Shown here: piece by piece, positions 51,140-60,068 of the stretch
Layout of the letters: each line of letters begins with the position of its first letter
Numbering within the stretch: the first letter of the stretch is position 1
Origin: Nocardioides panacis
GTDB taxonomy: Bacteria; Actinomycetota; Actinomycetes; Propionibacteriales; Nocardioidaceae
Assembly (NCBI RefSeq): GCF_019039255.1
Contig: NZ_CP077062.1
Location: 1,426,001-1,490,000 of the forward strand
Length of the DNA: 64,000 bases
Reading direction: 5' to 3'
The notes under the pieces: model-generated
The model's input: only the letters and a program-made list of their open reading frames with translations
What the model was told of the DNA's origin: nothing
Databases searched by the model: none
Translations under genes and position numbers: made by a program

Positions 51140-52172
51140 ACCACCGGGCCAGCAGCGGCGCCACCAGCAGCATCGCGAACACCCGGATCACCTGGACCGC
51201 GAGCACGTAGGTCACGTCCGACCCGCTGTCGGCCGCGGTGGCCAGCACCGCGAACAGGCCGCCGGGGGTGGTGGCGAGGTACGCCGTGAGCCGGTCCACC
51301 CCGGTGACGTCGGACAGCAGCAGGCCGAGCAGGGCGCAGGCGACGATCACCAGCACGATCAGCGCGGTCGCGAGCGGCAGCAGCCGGGCGATGCTGCGCA
51401 GGCTGGCCCGGGTGAACCGCAGCCCGACCCGCACGCCGATCAGCGCGTAGCCGAGCTGCGCCAGCGCGGTGGGCACCGAGACGCTGCCCAGCACCCCGCT
51501 CGCGGAGACGGCCACCGCGACCAGCATCGGCCCCAGCAGGGCCGTCGCCGGGGCGCGCACGAACCGCTGCAGACCGAGACCGGCGGCCACCGCCACGGTG
51601 ACGAACACCAGGTCCGGCCCCCAGCGCGTGGGCCCGGCGCTCAGCGAACCGACCCCTCCCGGCGCGTGGAAGAACACCGTGGTGACCAGCGGCATCGCCA
51701 TCAGCACCAGCAGCACCCGGAGGTACTGCACGATCGTCACCACCCGGTCGTCGGCGCCCAGCTCCCGGGCCAGCGCCACGATCCCCGAGGCGCCGCCGGC
51801 GATCAGGGCGAAGGACCCGGTGGCCGGCGAGACGTCCCGGCGCAGCGCCAGCAGCCGCCCCGCGACCAGGCTGATCGCCAGGGTGCCGACCGTCACCAGC
51901 ACCACCGACGGCCAGTCGTCCACCAGCCGGGACAGGGTCGCGAGCCTCACCAGCCCACCGATCACGGCGCCCACCAGCGCCTGGCCCACCCGGAGCGCGA
52001 GCGGCGGCATCTCCAGCTCGGTGCGCGACCCGAGGGCGTGCACCATCCCGCCGACCAGCGAGCCGAACAGCACCGGGGACGGCAGCCGCAGCAGGCCGAA
52101 CAGCGCGCTCGCGGCCACGGTCACGACGACCACCACCAGCCACGCGCGGACGGGGCGGGGGACCGGGCGCAC
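51081..52172 (-). CDS. AbrB family (ammonia-monooxygenase-type) transporter
   Basis: A 363-residue integral membrane protein with about 10 helices in two repeats. It has SPVLFGSLVGGMVHAL, FALIAGGASGIVALARELGADDRVV and the second-half copy YLATTPGGLFAVLATAADSGSDVTYVLAVQ. This duplicated pattern is the AbrB (Gate-like) family, with an unknown substrate. I chose the GTG at 52172, which lies 7 bases after TAGAGT. The 3' end runs 59 bases into the convergent VOC gene. Confidence 0.87.
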   Translation of the reverse strand: MRPVPRPVRAWLVVVVVTVAASALFGLLRLPSPVLFGSLVGGMVHALGSRTELEMPPLALRVGQALVGAVIGGLVRLATLSRLVDDWPSVVLVTVGTLAISLVAGRLLALRRDVSPATGSFALIAGGASGIVALARELGADDRVVTIVQYLRVLLVLMAMPLVTTVFFHAPGGVGSLSAGPTRWGPDLVFVTVAVAAGLGLQRFVRAPATALLGPMLVAVAVSASGVLGSVSVPTALAQLGYALIGVRVGLRFTRASLRSIARLLPLATALIVLVIVACALLGLLLSDVTGVDRLTAYLATTPGGLFAVLATAADSGSDVTYVLAVQVIRVFAMLLVAPLLARWFSPGRTRSPRGPASRGGRR

Positions 52173-52179
52173 CGACGCC

Positions 52180-52185
52180 ACTCTA
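52180..52185 (-). promoter_or_regulatory. -10 box of leaderless abrB-family gene
   Basis: TAGAGT on the minus strand, 7 bases before GTG 52172. Confidence 0.5.
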
Positions 52186-52244
52186 GGTGTGTCCAGGAAC
52201 GGGCGCCGATTCGTGTCAGCGGCCGGATTCTGGGAGCATGGGTC

Positions 52245-52350
52245 CCGTTGGAGGGGAGTATTCCTTCGCAACGGTGTCGTCATCACGGTGCCCGGCCTCG
52301 GCCGGCCCCGGTGCCGTTGGTCCGCGCGAGCGGGCGGGAGAGACCTCCGG
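52245..52350 (+). ncRNA. yybP-ykoY (Mn2+) riboswitch upstream of terC
   Basis: GGAGGGGAGTA (52250-52260) is the conserved 5' part. GTCGTCATCACGGTGCCC follows, then a GGCC-rich variable stem, and GGGCGGGAGAGACCTCC closes the 3' part and pairs back to GGAGG. These blocks in this order define the yybP-ykoY class, known to sense Mn2+ and to sit upstream of TerC and MntP genes. A GC-rich hairpin region (52361-52381) then leads to the terC ribosome-binding site. Confidence 0.85.
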
Positions 52351-52406
52351 ACTTGCTCAGGCGGTGCGCGTCCGCGCGCCGTTCAGCTCTCCGGAAAGGT
52401 CAGTCT

Positions 52407-53465
52407 GTGGACGTTCCCACCTGGGTCTGGTGGACCACCATCATCGTCACGGTGTCGGTCCTGCTCTTCGACGTCATCATCATCGGACGCCGCCCCCACG
52501 AGCCCTCCACCAAGGAGGTCTCGATCTCGCTGGGCGTGTACGTCGGCCTGGCCGTGGTCTTCGGCATCGGCGTGTGGATCTTCTCCGGCCACCAGTACGG
52601 CACCGAGTTCTTCGCCGGCTGGCTGACGGAGTACTCCCTGTCCGTCGACAACCTGTTCATCTTCATCATCATCATGGCCAAGTTCGGCGTCCCGCGGCAG
52701 TACCAGCAGGAAGCCCTGATGGTCGGCATCGTGCTCGCCCTGGTGATGCGCGCGATCTTCATCGCCGTCGGCGCCGCCGCGATCAACGAGTTCAGCTGGA
52801 TCTTCTACATCTTCGGCGCCTTCCTGCTCTACACGGCGTTCAAGCTCGCCTCCGAGGGGTCGAACGACGACGACGAGTACGAGGAGAACCGGCTGATCAA
52901 GTGGGTCGAGACGCACCTCCCGGCCACCGACAAGTGGCACGGCGTGAAGGTGCTCGCCAAGGAGCACGGCAAGCGGGTGATCACCCCGATGTTCATCGTG
53001 GTGCTGGCGCTGGGCACCACGGACCTGCTGTTCGCCCTGGACTCCATCCCGGCGATCTACGGCCTCACCAAGGAGCCCTACCTCGTCCTGACCGCGAACA
53101 TCTTCGCGCTGATGGGCCTGCGCCAGCTCTACTTCCTGATCGGCGGCCTGCTCCAGCGACTGGTCTACCTGTCCTACGGCCTCGCGGTGCTGCTCGGCTT
53201 CATCGGCCTCAAGCTGATCCTGCACGCCATGCACGAGAACGAGCTGCCGTTCGTGAACGGCGGCCAGCACATCGCGTGGGCGCCGGACATCCCGATCCTG
53301 GTCTCGCTGGGCACCATCATCGGCATCCTCGCGATCACCACGGTCGCCAGCCTGATCGCCTCGAAGAACGGCGTGCAGAACAAGAGCCAGCTCGCCGAGG
53401 CGCTCAACGACGACGCCGGCAGCAACGCCGAGGACGTCGAGCCGGCCGGGGACGCGAAGAAGTGA
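52407..53465 (+). CDS. TerC family manganese/metal exporter
   Basis: A 352-residue membrane protein with about 9 helices. The TerC signature is clear: TEYSLSVDNLFIFIIIMAKF and FIVVLALGTTDLLFALDSIPAIYGLT, whose acidic residues lie in membrane and fit metal binding. An acidic tail (DDDEYEE loop; DDAGSNAEDVE end) faces the cytoplasm. With the yybP-ykoY riboswitch upstream, Mn2+ export is the best inference, although older annotation says tellurium resistance. GTG start with GGAAAGG at 7-base spacing. Confidence 0.93.
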   Translation: MDVPTWVWWTTIIVTVSVLLFDVIIIGRRPHEPSTKEVSISLGVYVGLAVVFGIGVWIFSGHQYGTEFFAGWLTEYSLSVDNLFIFIIIMAKFGVPRQYQQEALMVGIVLALVMRAIFIAVGAAAINEFSWIFYIFGAFLLYTAFKLASEGSNDDDEYEENRLIKWVETHLPATDKWHGVKVLAKEHGKRVITPMFIVVLALGTTDLLFALDSIPAIYGLTKEPYLVLTANIFALMGLRQLYFLIGGLLQRLVYLSYGLAVLLGFIGLKLILHAMHENELPFVNGGQHIAWAPDIPILVSLGTIIGILAITTVASLIASKNGVQNKSQLAEALNDDAGSNAEDVEPAGDAKK

Positions 53466-53510
53466 CCGCGGCGTCCGTGCCGGCCCGTCCCGCCGGCCCC
53501 CAGGACTGAC

Positions 53511-54419
53511 TCAGACGCGCACCCGGCCGGCCGAGACCAGGGTCTCGAGCCGGTGCGGGGCCAGCGGCACGTCCTCGATCAGCTCGCCGCCCTCCGGGGC
53601 GTGCAGCATCCAACGGGTGCCGTCGGCCGCGACCGGGGCGGTCACGAACCCGACGTGGTAGATCCGCTCACCGGGGCGGGCGAAGAAGTACAGGTCGCCC
53701 GGCTGCACGGCGTCCAGCGGCACCGGGTCGACCCGTGGCGAGGCCGCCTGGTCGTGGGCGTCGCGGGGGAGCAGCACGCCCTGGCTGCGCCAGCACAGGT
53801 GCACCAGCCCGGAGCAGTCCACGCCCCAGGCGCTGGTGCCGCCCCACAGGTAGCGCACGCCGAGGAAGCCGCGGGCCGCCTCGAGGACCGGGCCGGGGTC
53901 GTCGGAGGGCAGCTCGCCCTTGTCGGACAGCCGGACCGCGGACGGGTCCAGGGTGCCCGTCCGCCCCCCGGGCAGGTCCACCGACACGGAGCCCGAGGTG
54001 AGCTCGCGCAGCCACAGCACCGTGCCGAACGACAGCACCACCGGCTCGCCGTCCACCAGGCAGGTCGCGGTGCGTGCGGCGACGTACGCGGTCGGCCCGT
54101 CGACCCGGTCGACCGGAGTGTCCAGGTGGGCCGAGCGCACCCAGCCGGGGTAGCCGCGCTCGTCGCGCGAGGAGCGCTGCCAGGGCGCCACGACCCGGGA
54201 CCAGGCGCCGGCCGTCTCGAGCACCTCGACCGGGTCGCCCGCCAGCAGCTGGGTCTCGGTGCGCCCGTGCAGGCCCAGCCGGACCTCCTTGCCCATCGAG
54301 TCCGCCCAGCCCCCGGCGTCGGGGCGGTCGCGTACGGCGGCCTCGTCGAGGTCCCGTGGCGCGTCCGGGGACGTCCACACGGTGGTGACCGGCACGGCCA
54401 CCTCGAGCATCTCGGTCAT
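53511..54419 (-). CDS. NlpC/P60 gamma-D-glutamyl-diamino-acid endopeptidase (YkfC-like)
   Basis: A 302-residue cytoplasmic protein (no signal peptide). Two SH3b-like segments (residues 50-165) precede the NlpC/P60 domain with catalytic Cys202 in GVDCSGLVHL, His255 in YHVGF and His273 in LHAPEGG. YkfC of Bacillus cuts gamma-D-Glu-L-diamino-acid bonds in murein tripeptides inside the cell. It is last in an operon with a beta-lactamase-like protein and a dipeptide epimerase and overlaps the epimerase stop by four bases (ATGA). Confidence 0.92.
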   Translation of the reverse strand: MTEMLEVAVPVTTVWTSPDAPRDLDEAAVRDRPDAGGWADSMGKEVRLGLHGRTETQLLAGDPVEVLETAGAWSRVVAPWQRSSRDERGYPGWVRSAHLDTPVDRVDGPTAYVAARTATCLVDGEPVVLSFGTVLWLRELTSGSVSVDLPGGRTGTLDPSAVRLSDKGELPSDDPGPVLEAARGFLGVRYLWGGTSAWGVDCSGLVHLCWRSQGVLLPRDAHDQAASPRVDPVPLDAVQPGDLYFFARPGERIYHVGFVTAPVAADGTRWMLHAPEGGELIEDVPLAPHRLETLVSAGRVRV

Positions 54420-55493
54420 GCCAGGTCCTCGATCCCGAGTCCGGGGGCGTCCGGCAGCACGACCGTCGCCCCGTCGTAGGTCATCCCGCCGACGACGGGT
54501 GACGCGGTCGCCCACCAGGCGGCGTCCAGGTCGCAGACGGCCGACGTGCCGTGCGCGGCGACCAGGCTGGCTGCGGCGGCCACCCCGATGTGCGTCTCCA
54601 TCATGGAGCCGACGATGCTGCCCATGCCCTGGGCCCGGGCGAGCTCCAGCAGGGTGCCCGCGACGCGCAGCCCGCCGCACTTCGCGAGCTTCCACGTTCA
54701 CCAGGTCGGCCGAGCGCCGGCGGATCACCTCGACGAGGTCCCGGACGCCGTACACCGACTCGTCGGCCATCACCGGGGTCCCCACCCGGTCGGTGACCCA
54801 GGCCATCCCGTCCAGGTCGGCGGCCGGGACGGGCTGCTCGACGAGCTCGACGTCGAGGCCGGCGTCCTCGAGCGCGCCGATCACCCGGACCGCGTCGCGT
54901 GGCGTCCAGCCCTGGTTGGCGTCCAGCCGGATCCGGGTGTCCGGACCGACGGCCGCCCGCACCGCGCGCACCCGTCCGACGTCGGTGGCGGCGTCCGTGC
55001 CGACCTTCATCTTGAGCACCGGGAAGCCGTCGGCGACCCGCGCCCGGGCGGTCCCGGCGAGGGCCTCGGCGTCACCGGCGGCGAGGGTGACGTCGGTGGG
55101 CACCCGCAGCGCGGTGCCGCCCAGCAGCACCGGCAGGCTGACCCCGCGGCGCCGGGCGACCAGGTCGTGCAGGGCCACGTCGACGGCCGCCTTGGCGCCG
55201 TGGTTGCCGGCCACCGCACCGGCGACCTCGCGGCACAGCCCGGCCAGGTCGTCGGGGTGACGGCCCACGACGACCGCCGCCAGCGGCCCGTCGACGCAGG
55301 CCTGGGCGCCGGCGAGCGACTCGCCGGTCACCTGCCACACCTGGGGCGCCTCGCCCCAGCCGGTGACCCCGTCGCTGTCGACGACCCGGACCACGACGGT
55401 GTCCGTGGTGGTGGTCCGGCGCAGCGCGGTCACGAACGGGGTGTGCAGCGGCGTGGTCAGCCGCGTCGTGGTGACGGTCTCGATCCGGCTCAT
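54416..55493 (-). CDS. L-Ala-D/L-Glu (dipeptide) epimerase, YkfB-like (frameshifted)
   Basis: The corrected protein is about 358 residues, of the enolase superfamily. The catalytic acid/base lysines are Lys163 in LKMKVG (with Lys161) and Lys268 in NVKLAKCGG. The metal ligands are Asp191, Glu219 and Asp244. The pattern fits the L-Ala-D/L-Glu epimerase group, used in recycling murein peptides. An extra base at 54691-54693 (coding GTGGAAG instead of GTGAAG) breaks the frame exactly at Lys268. The start overlaps the upstream gene by four bases. Confidence 0.9.
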
Positions 55494-56305
55494 GCGGTCC
55501 ACCTCTCCCAGACGGCGGCGCTGACGGCGGCGTTGCGCGCGTAGAGCGTCTCCTCGGGAGCCTCGTCGGTGCTGCACACGACCAGGACGTACGGCGCCAG
55601 GCCGTCGGGACGGACCAGCGCCACGTCGTGGGCGACGCCGGGGACCCACCCGGTCTTGTGCGCCACGTAGGTGCCCTCGGGCAGCCCGGCCGGCACCTGG
55701 TTGCGGTGCTCCTGCCCGGACAGCACGATCTCGACGTCCGCGCAGGTGCCCGGCTCGGCCAGCGTCCCGGTCGCCACCCCGGCGAGCACCCGGGCCAGGT
55801 CGGCGGCGGTCACCAGGTTGTCCATCCCGGCGCCGCGGGCCGCGGCGTCCTCGATGCCACGCGGCAGCACGGTCGCGGGGGAGCAGCCGGCGTCCCGCAG
55901 CACCGCCGCCACCTCGCCGGTGCCGACGTGCTCGAGCAGCAGGTCGGTCGCCAGGTTGCCGGACTTCACGGTGGCGTGCCGGGCCAGGGTGCGCAGGCTG
56001 ACCGTCGTACCGATCGCGTCCCAGGTCTCGTCGTCCTGGTCGTCGGCCCGGTCCAGGGAGAACACCGAGCCGTCGTACGCCGAGCGCAGCTCGTTGTGCA
56101 CCGGCACCAGGGTGTCCAGGTCGAGCTCGCCGCGCTCGTGGCGGCGGTAGGCCGCGACCAGCAGCGGCAGCTTCATGGTGCTGGCGGCGTAGTGCACCCG
56201 GTCCGCCGCGTGCTCGTACGACGCCGGGCGGCCCGGCTCCCCGAGCCACACCGAGACCGACTCGGGAACGGGCAGGTCGGCGAACGCACGGGGGTCGGCT
56301 GGCAC
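55490..56305 (-). CDS. Class A beta-lactamase-like serine hydrolase
   Basis: A 271-residue protein of the beta-lactamase/transpeptidase fold. The nucleophile is Ser42 in STMK (SxxK, Lys45). SGN replaces the SDN motif (KSGNLATD) and HKTG is the third motif. There is no signal peptide, so the enzyme is probably cytoplasmic, unlike resistance beta-lactamases. A role as a peptidase in muropeptide recycling fits its operon with YkfB- and YkfC-like genes. The GTG start lies 6 bases from a TAGCCT box. Drug resistance should not be assumed. Confidence 0.88.
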   Translation of the reverse strand: MPADPRAFADLPVPESVSVWLGEPGRPASYEHAADRVHYAASTMKLPLLVAAYRRHERGELDLDTLVPVHNELRSAYDGSVFSLDRADDQDDETWDAIGTTVSLRTLARHATVKSGNLATDLLLEHVGTGEVAAVLRDAGCSPATVLPRGIEDAAARGAGMDNLVTAADLARVLAGVATGTLAEPGTCADVEIVLSGQEHRNQVPAGLPEGTYVAHKTGWVPGVAHDVALVRPDGLAPYVLVVCSTDEAPEETLYARNAAVSAAVWERWTA

Positions 56306-56311
56306 GCGGCC

Positions 56312-56317
56312 AGGCTA
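56312..56317 (-). promoter_or_regulatory. -10 box of leaderless murein-recycling operon
   Basis: TAGCCT on the minus strand, 6 bases before GTG 56305. Confidence 0.55.
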
Positions 56318-56327
56318 GTGGGCCCGC

Positions 56328-56942
56328 TCAGCGCAGCAGCAGCCGGACGGCCACGTCGAGCGAGGTGGCCACGTCGGCCGCCGACGCGCGCCCGGTCACC
56401 CACTGGACCAGGCTGGCGAACCACACGTCCCCGATCACCTTGGTGATCGCGCGCTGCTCCTCGGTCGGCTCCCCGGCGGGCGACGTGTCGGCCGGGTCGC
56501 GCATCGCGGCGAGCAGCATCCGGCTCACGTGCAGGCCGACGACGTGGATCTCGTGGGCAGCCGACGCGTCGGCGAACACGAACGCGCGGGTCAGCGCCTC
56601 GGTGAGGTTCGGCTCACGCTGCAGCATCCGGGTGGTCCGCCCCAGCACGAGCATCACCCGGTCGGCCGCGGTGTTCCCGGGGACCGGCCTGCGGGCGACG
56701 GACTCGGCCGCCTGCTCGAACTGCTGGCCGAGCACCGAGACGAGCAGGTGGATCTTGGAGGGGAAGTAGCGGTAGAGCGTGCCCAGCGCGACGTCCGCGC
56801 GCACCGCCACCGCGCGCATCTGCACCTGGTCGAAACCGCCCTTGGCGGCCAGGGCGGTCGCCGCGTCCAGGATCCGGCGGCGCCGCTCGCGCTGCGCGGC
56901 GGAGCCCAGGTCCTCGAAGGCGAGCGAGTCGGTCCGCGTCAC
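56328..56942 (-). CDS. kstR: KstR-like TetR regulator of steroid/cholesterol catabolism
   Basis: A 204-residue TetR protein. LGSAAQRERRRRILDAATAL and then QMRAVAVRADVALGTLYRYFPSKIHLLVS give an HTH nearly identical in pattern to mycobacterial KstR. The ligand domain keeps LTEALTRAFVFADASAA and VIGDVWFASLVQW. KstR represses cholesterol genes and is released by a 3-oxo-cholestenoyl-CoA. I chose the GTG at 56942, preceded by GGGAGG; the ATG at 56999 would put its operator at the coding start. The KstR box at 57004-57015 lies in its own promoter region. Confidence 0.92.
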   Translation of the reverse strand: MTRTDSLAFEDLGSAAQRERRRRILDAATALAAKGGFDQVQMRAVAVRADVALGTLYRYFPSKIHLLVSVLGQQFEQAAESVARRPVPGNTAADRVMLVLGRTTRMLQREPNLTEALTRAFVFADASAAHEIHVVGLHVSRMLLAAMRDPADTSPAGEPTEEQRAITKVIGDVWFASLVQWVTGRASAADVATSLDVAVRLLLR

Positions 56943-57003
56943 GATGGGCCTCCCGTGGACGACGACCTCACCCCGTAGGCTAACACCGCGTTCGCGCATA
57001 ATG

Positions 57004-57015
57004 AGAACACGTTCT
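57004..57015. promoter_or_regulatory. KstR operator between kstR and the glycosyltransferase operon
   Basis: AGAACACGTTCT, extended by A at 57016, matches the KstR site TnnAACnnGTTnnA except for the first base. It can serve kstR autoregulation, the divergent operon, or both. Confidence 0.8.
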
Positions 57016-57034
57016 AGTCATTCCGGAGGCCCGG

Positions 57035-58279
57035 TTGCGCATCGCCCTGCTGTCCTACCGCAGCAAGCCGCACTGCGGCGGTCAGGGCGTCTACGTGCGC
57101 CACCTGAGCCGTGAGCTGGTCGCCCTGGGCCACGAGGTCGAGGTGCTGTCCGGCCAGCCCTACCCGGTGCTCGACCCCGGCGTGCGGCTGACCGAGGTGC
57201 CCAGCCTGGACCTCTACCGCGAGCCGGACCCGTTCCGCACCCCGCGGCCCGGCGAGATCCGCGACCTCACCGACGTGCTGGAGGTGGCGACGATGTGGAC
57301 CGCGGGCTTCCCCGAGCCGCGCACGTTCGGCCGCCGCGTGGCCCGGCTGCTCCGGTCCCGCGTCGACGACTTCGACGTGGTGCACGACAACCAGACGCTG
57401 GCCGACGGGATGCTCGAGGTGCAGCGCGCCGGCCTCCCGCTGGTGGCCACCATCCACCACCCGATCACCTTCGACCGCCGCACCGACCTGGCCGCCGCGA
57501 CCTCCTGGCGGCAGCAGCTGACCCTGCGCCGCTGGTACGGGTTCCTGCGCATGCAGGGCCGCGTCGCCCGACGGATCCAGACCGTGCTGGTGCCCTCGGA
57601 GAGCTCCGCGCGCGACGTGGTCGCCGACTTCGGCGTCGACCGGTCCCGGATCACGGTGATCCCGCTCGGCGTCGACGACGTGTTCCGGCCCCCGAGCGAG
57701 CCCCGGGTGCCCGGCCGGATCGTGGCGATGGCCAGCGCGGACACCCCGATGAAGGGGATCGCGACCCTCCTGGAGGCGTTCGCCAAGCTGCGCACCGAGC
57801 GTGACCTGGAGCTGCTGCTGGTCTCGCGGCCCAAGCCCGGCGGCCGGACCGAGCAGATCGTGGAGCGGCTCGGGATCAGCGGGTCGGTGCGGTTCGTGCA
57901 CGACATCACCGACGAGGAGCTCGCCGCCACGGTGGGCTCGGCCGAGGTCGCCTGCGTCCCCTCGCTCTACGAGGGGTTCTCGCTGCCGACCGCGGAGGCG
58001 ATGGCCTGCGCCACGCCGCTGGTGGTCAGCCGGGCCGGCGCGATCCCGGAGGTGGTCGGGCCCGACGGGCTCTGCGCGGACCTGGTCACGCCCGGTGACG
58101 TCGGCGAGCTCGCGCAGGCCCTGGCCGCGCTGCTCGACGACCCCGCCCGGCGGGCCCGGATGGGCGCCGCGGGCCGGGAGCGCGCGCTGGCCGAGTTCAG
58201 CTGGCGCGCGGTGGCCGAGGCGACCGTCCGGAGCTACCAGCAGGCGATCGACGTACGACGAGGAGAGAGCACGTGCTGA
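57035..58279 (+). CDS. Glycosyltransferase family 4
   Basis: A 414-residue GT-B enzyme. SYRSKPHCGGQGVYVRHLSREL opens the acceptor domain. GVDDVFRPPSEP, ASADTPMKG and PSLYEGFSLPTAEAMACATPLVVSRAGAIPEVVG make the retaining nucleotide-sugar domain (EX7E). It has no membrane helix. The TTG start has GGAGG at 6-base spacing. It overlaps the methyltransferase gene by seven bases and so leads a three-gene coupled operon. The sugar and the acceptor are unknown. The KstR box is 20 bp upstream. Confidence 0.93.
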   Translation: MRIALLSYRSKPHCGGQGVYVRHLSRELVALGHEVEVLSGQPYPVLDPGVRLTEVPSLDLYREPDPFRTPRPGEIRDLTDVLEVATMWTAGFPEPRTFGRRVARLLRSRVDDFDVVHDNQTLADGMLEVQRAGLPLVATIHHPITFDRRTDLAAATSWRQQLTLRRWYGFLRMQGRVARRIQTVLVPSESSARDVVADFGVDRSRITVIPLGVDDVFRPPSEPRVPGRIVAMASADTPMKGIATLLEAFAKLRTERDLELLLVSRPKPGGRTEQIVERLGISGSVRFVHDITDEELAATVGSAEVACVPSLYEGFSLPTAEAMACATPLVVSRAGAIPEVVGPDGLCADLVTPGDVGELAQALAALLDDPARRARMGAAGRERALAEFSWRAVAEATVRSYQQAIDVRRGESTC

Positions 58280-58992
58280 CCGTTGACTTCGACCGGCTGG
58301 AGCTGCGCCCCGGGGACCGCGTCCTCGACATGGGCTGCGGCGCCGGCCGGCACGCGTTCGAGATGTACCGCCGCGGCGGCGACGTGGTCGCGTTCGACCA
58401 GGACGGCGACGAGCTCGCCGGGGTCCTCGACCTGTTCGGCGCGATGCGCGACGCGGGCGAGGTGCCCGACGGCGCGGAGGCCGACATCAAGCAGGGCGAC
58501 GCGCTGTCGCTGCCGTTCGCGGACGGCGAGTTCGACCGGGTGGTGGCCTCGGAGGTGCTCGAGCACATCCCCGCCGACACCGACGCGATCGCCGAGCTGG
58601 CCCGGGTGCTGCGCCCCGGCGGCACGATGGCCGTGACCGTGCCGCGGTGGCTGCCGGAGAAGGTCTGCTGGGCGCTGTCGGACGCCTACCACGAGGTGGA
58701 GGGCGGGCACGTGCGGATCTACACCGGTGACGAGCTGGTCGCCAAGCTGGTCGCGGCCGGCCTGGTCTACGAGGGCCGCGACCACGCCCACGGGCTGCAC
58801 TCGCCCTACTGGTGGATCAAGTGCGCCGTCGGCGTCGACCGCGACCAGCACCCGCTGGTGAAGGCCTACCACCGGGTCCTGGTGTGGGACATCATGAAGA
58901 AGCCGCTGGCCACCCGGCTGGCCGAGCGGGCGCTGAACCCGCTGATCGGCAAGAGCCTGGTGCTCTACCTCCGCAAGCCCGAGGCCGCGTGA
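58273..58992 (+). CDS. Class I SAM-dependent methyltransferase
   Basis: A 239-residue methyltransferase of the UbiE/COQ5-like fold. VLDMGCGAGRHAFEM (residues about 18-32) binds SAM, VVASEVLEHIP follows, and the C-terminal half is longer than usual, with EVEGGHVRIYTGDELVAKLV and SPYWWIKCAVGVDRDQHPLVKAYH. It is coupled to both neighbours by overlaps (GTGCTGA and GTGA). It may methylate the product of the glycosyltransferase or a lipid. The start is GTG. Confidence 0.9.
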   Translation: MLTVDFDRLELRPGDRVLDMGCGAGRHAFEMYRRGGDVVAFDQDGDELAGVLDLFGAMRDAGEVPDGAEADIKQGDALSLPFADGEFDRVVASEVLEHIPADTDAIAELARVLRPGGTMAVTVPRWLPEKVCWALSDAYHEVEGGHVRIYTGDELVAKLVAAGLVYEGRDHAHGLHSPYWWIKCAVGVDRDQHPLVKAYHRVLVWDIMKKPLATRLAERALNPLIGKSLVLYLRKPEAA

Positions 58993-60068
58993 GCACCGAG
59001 GTGCCCGCGCTGCCGGGGCTGCTCAGCAGCCGCGACGTCGCGGCCACGGCCGCGTCGATCGCCCGGGCACAGGAGCCGGACGGGGCGGTCCCGTGGACGC
59101 CCGGGGCGCACACCGACGCGTGGAACCACGTCGAGGCCGCGATGGCGCTGCTGGTCGGCGGCGAGGTCGACGCCGCCCACCGCGCCTACGACTGGTGCCT
59201 GGCCACCCAGCGCGCCGACGGGTCCTGGCCGATGAAGCTGGTCGCGGGGGTCGTCGACGACGCGAGCGGCGAGACGAACATGTCGGCCTACCTCGCGGTG
59301 GGCGTCTGGCACCACTGGCTGGTGCGGCGCGACGAGCCGTTCGTGCGGCGCACCTGGGACGCCGTCCGCCGTGGTCTGGACTTCGCGGTCTCCCTGCAGC
59401 TGCCGTTCGGCGGGATCGCCTGGTCGCAGGACCCGGCGGGGGCCGTCAACGCCGAGGCCCTGGTCGCCGGCAGCTCGAGCATCTTCCACGCCCTGCGGGC
59501 GGGCCTGGCGCTGGCCGGGCTGATGGGCTCGGCGCAGCCGGAGTGGGAGCTCGCGGCCGGCCGGCTGGGCCACGCGCTGCGGCACCACCGCGGCGAGTTC
59601 CTCGACAAGTCCACGTTCTCGATGGACTGGTACTACCCGGTGCTCGGCGGAGCGGTCCGCGGCGCCCCGGCGCAGGCGCTGCTGGCCGGTCGCTGGGACG
59701 ACTTCGTGGTGCCGGGGCTCGGCATCCGCTGCGTCGACACCAACCCGTGGGTGACCGGTGCGGAGACCTGCGAGCTGGCCCTCGCCCTGGACGTCGTCGG
59801 GGACCGGGAGCGGGCCCTCGCGCTGGTCGCGGACATGCAGCACCTGCGCGGCGAGGACGGCGGCTACTGGACCGGCTACGTCTTCGCCGACGAGAAGATC
59901 TGGCCGGCCGAGCACACGACGTACACCTCGGCCGCGGTGGTCCTCGCGGTCGACGCCCTGTCCACGACCACGCCGGGCTCGGACATCTTCCGTGGCAGCT
60001 CGCTGCCGCACGACTTCCCGGAGATCGGGCTCGAGTGCGGCTGCGCCGACGCGCTCGTCAGGACGTAG
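58989..60068 (+). CDS. Prenyltransferase/squalene-cyclase-like alpha-alpha-barrel protein
   Basis: A 359-residue protein, usually annotated 'prenyltransferase'. It has repeated helix pairs with QRADGSWPMK, LPFGGIAWSQDP and GEDGGYWTGYVF, QW-like repeats of the terpene-cyclase/alpha-alpha-barrel superfamily. DAWNHVEAAMAL and ETNMSAYLAVGVWHHW form the barrel mouth. I find no DCTAE or DDxxD motif, so a true cyclase or prenyltransferase activity is doubtful; a glycan-processing role is also possible. It is the last gene of the coupled operon, with a GTG start overlapping the methyltransferase stop. Confidence 0.78.
   Translation: MSTEVPALPGLLSSRDVAATAASIARAQEPDGAVPWTPGAHTDAWNHVEAAMALLVGGEVDAAHRAYDWCLATQRADGSWPMKLVAGVVDDASGETNMSAYLAVGVWHHWLVRRDEPFVRRTWDAVRRGLDFAVSLQLPFGGIAWSQDPAGAVNAEALVAGSSSIFHALRAGLALAGLMGSAQPEWELAAGRLGHALRHHRGEFLDKSTFSMDWYYPVLGGAVRGAPAQALLAGRWDDFVVPGLGIRCVDTNPWVTGAETCELALALDVVGDRERALALVADMQHLRGEDGGYWTGYVFADEKIWPAEHTTYTSAAVVLAVDALSTTTPGSDIFRGSSLPHDFPEIGLECGCADALVRT

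Noticed and set aside
55490-56305. Antibiotic-resistance beta-lactamase
   Set aside because: No signal peptide, SGN in place of SDN, and an operon with murein-recycling genes make a housekeeping peptidase more likely.
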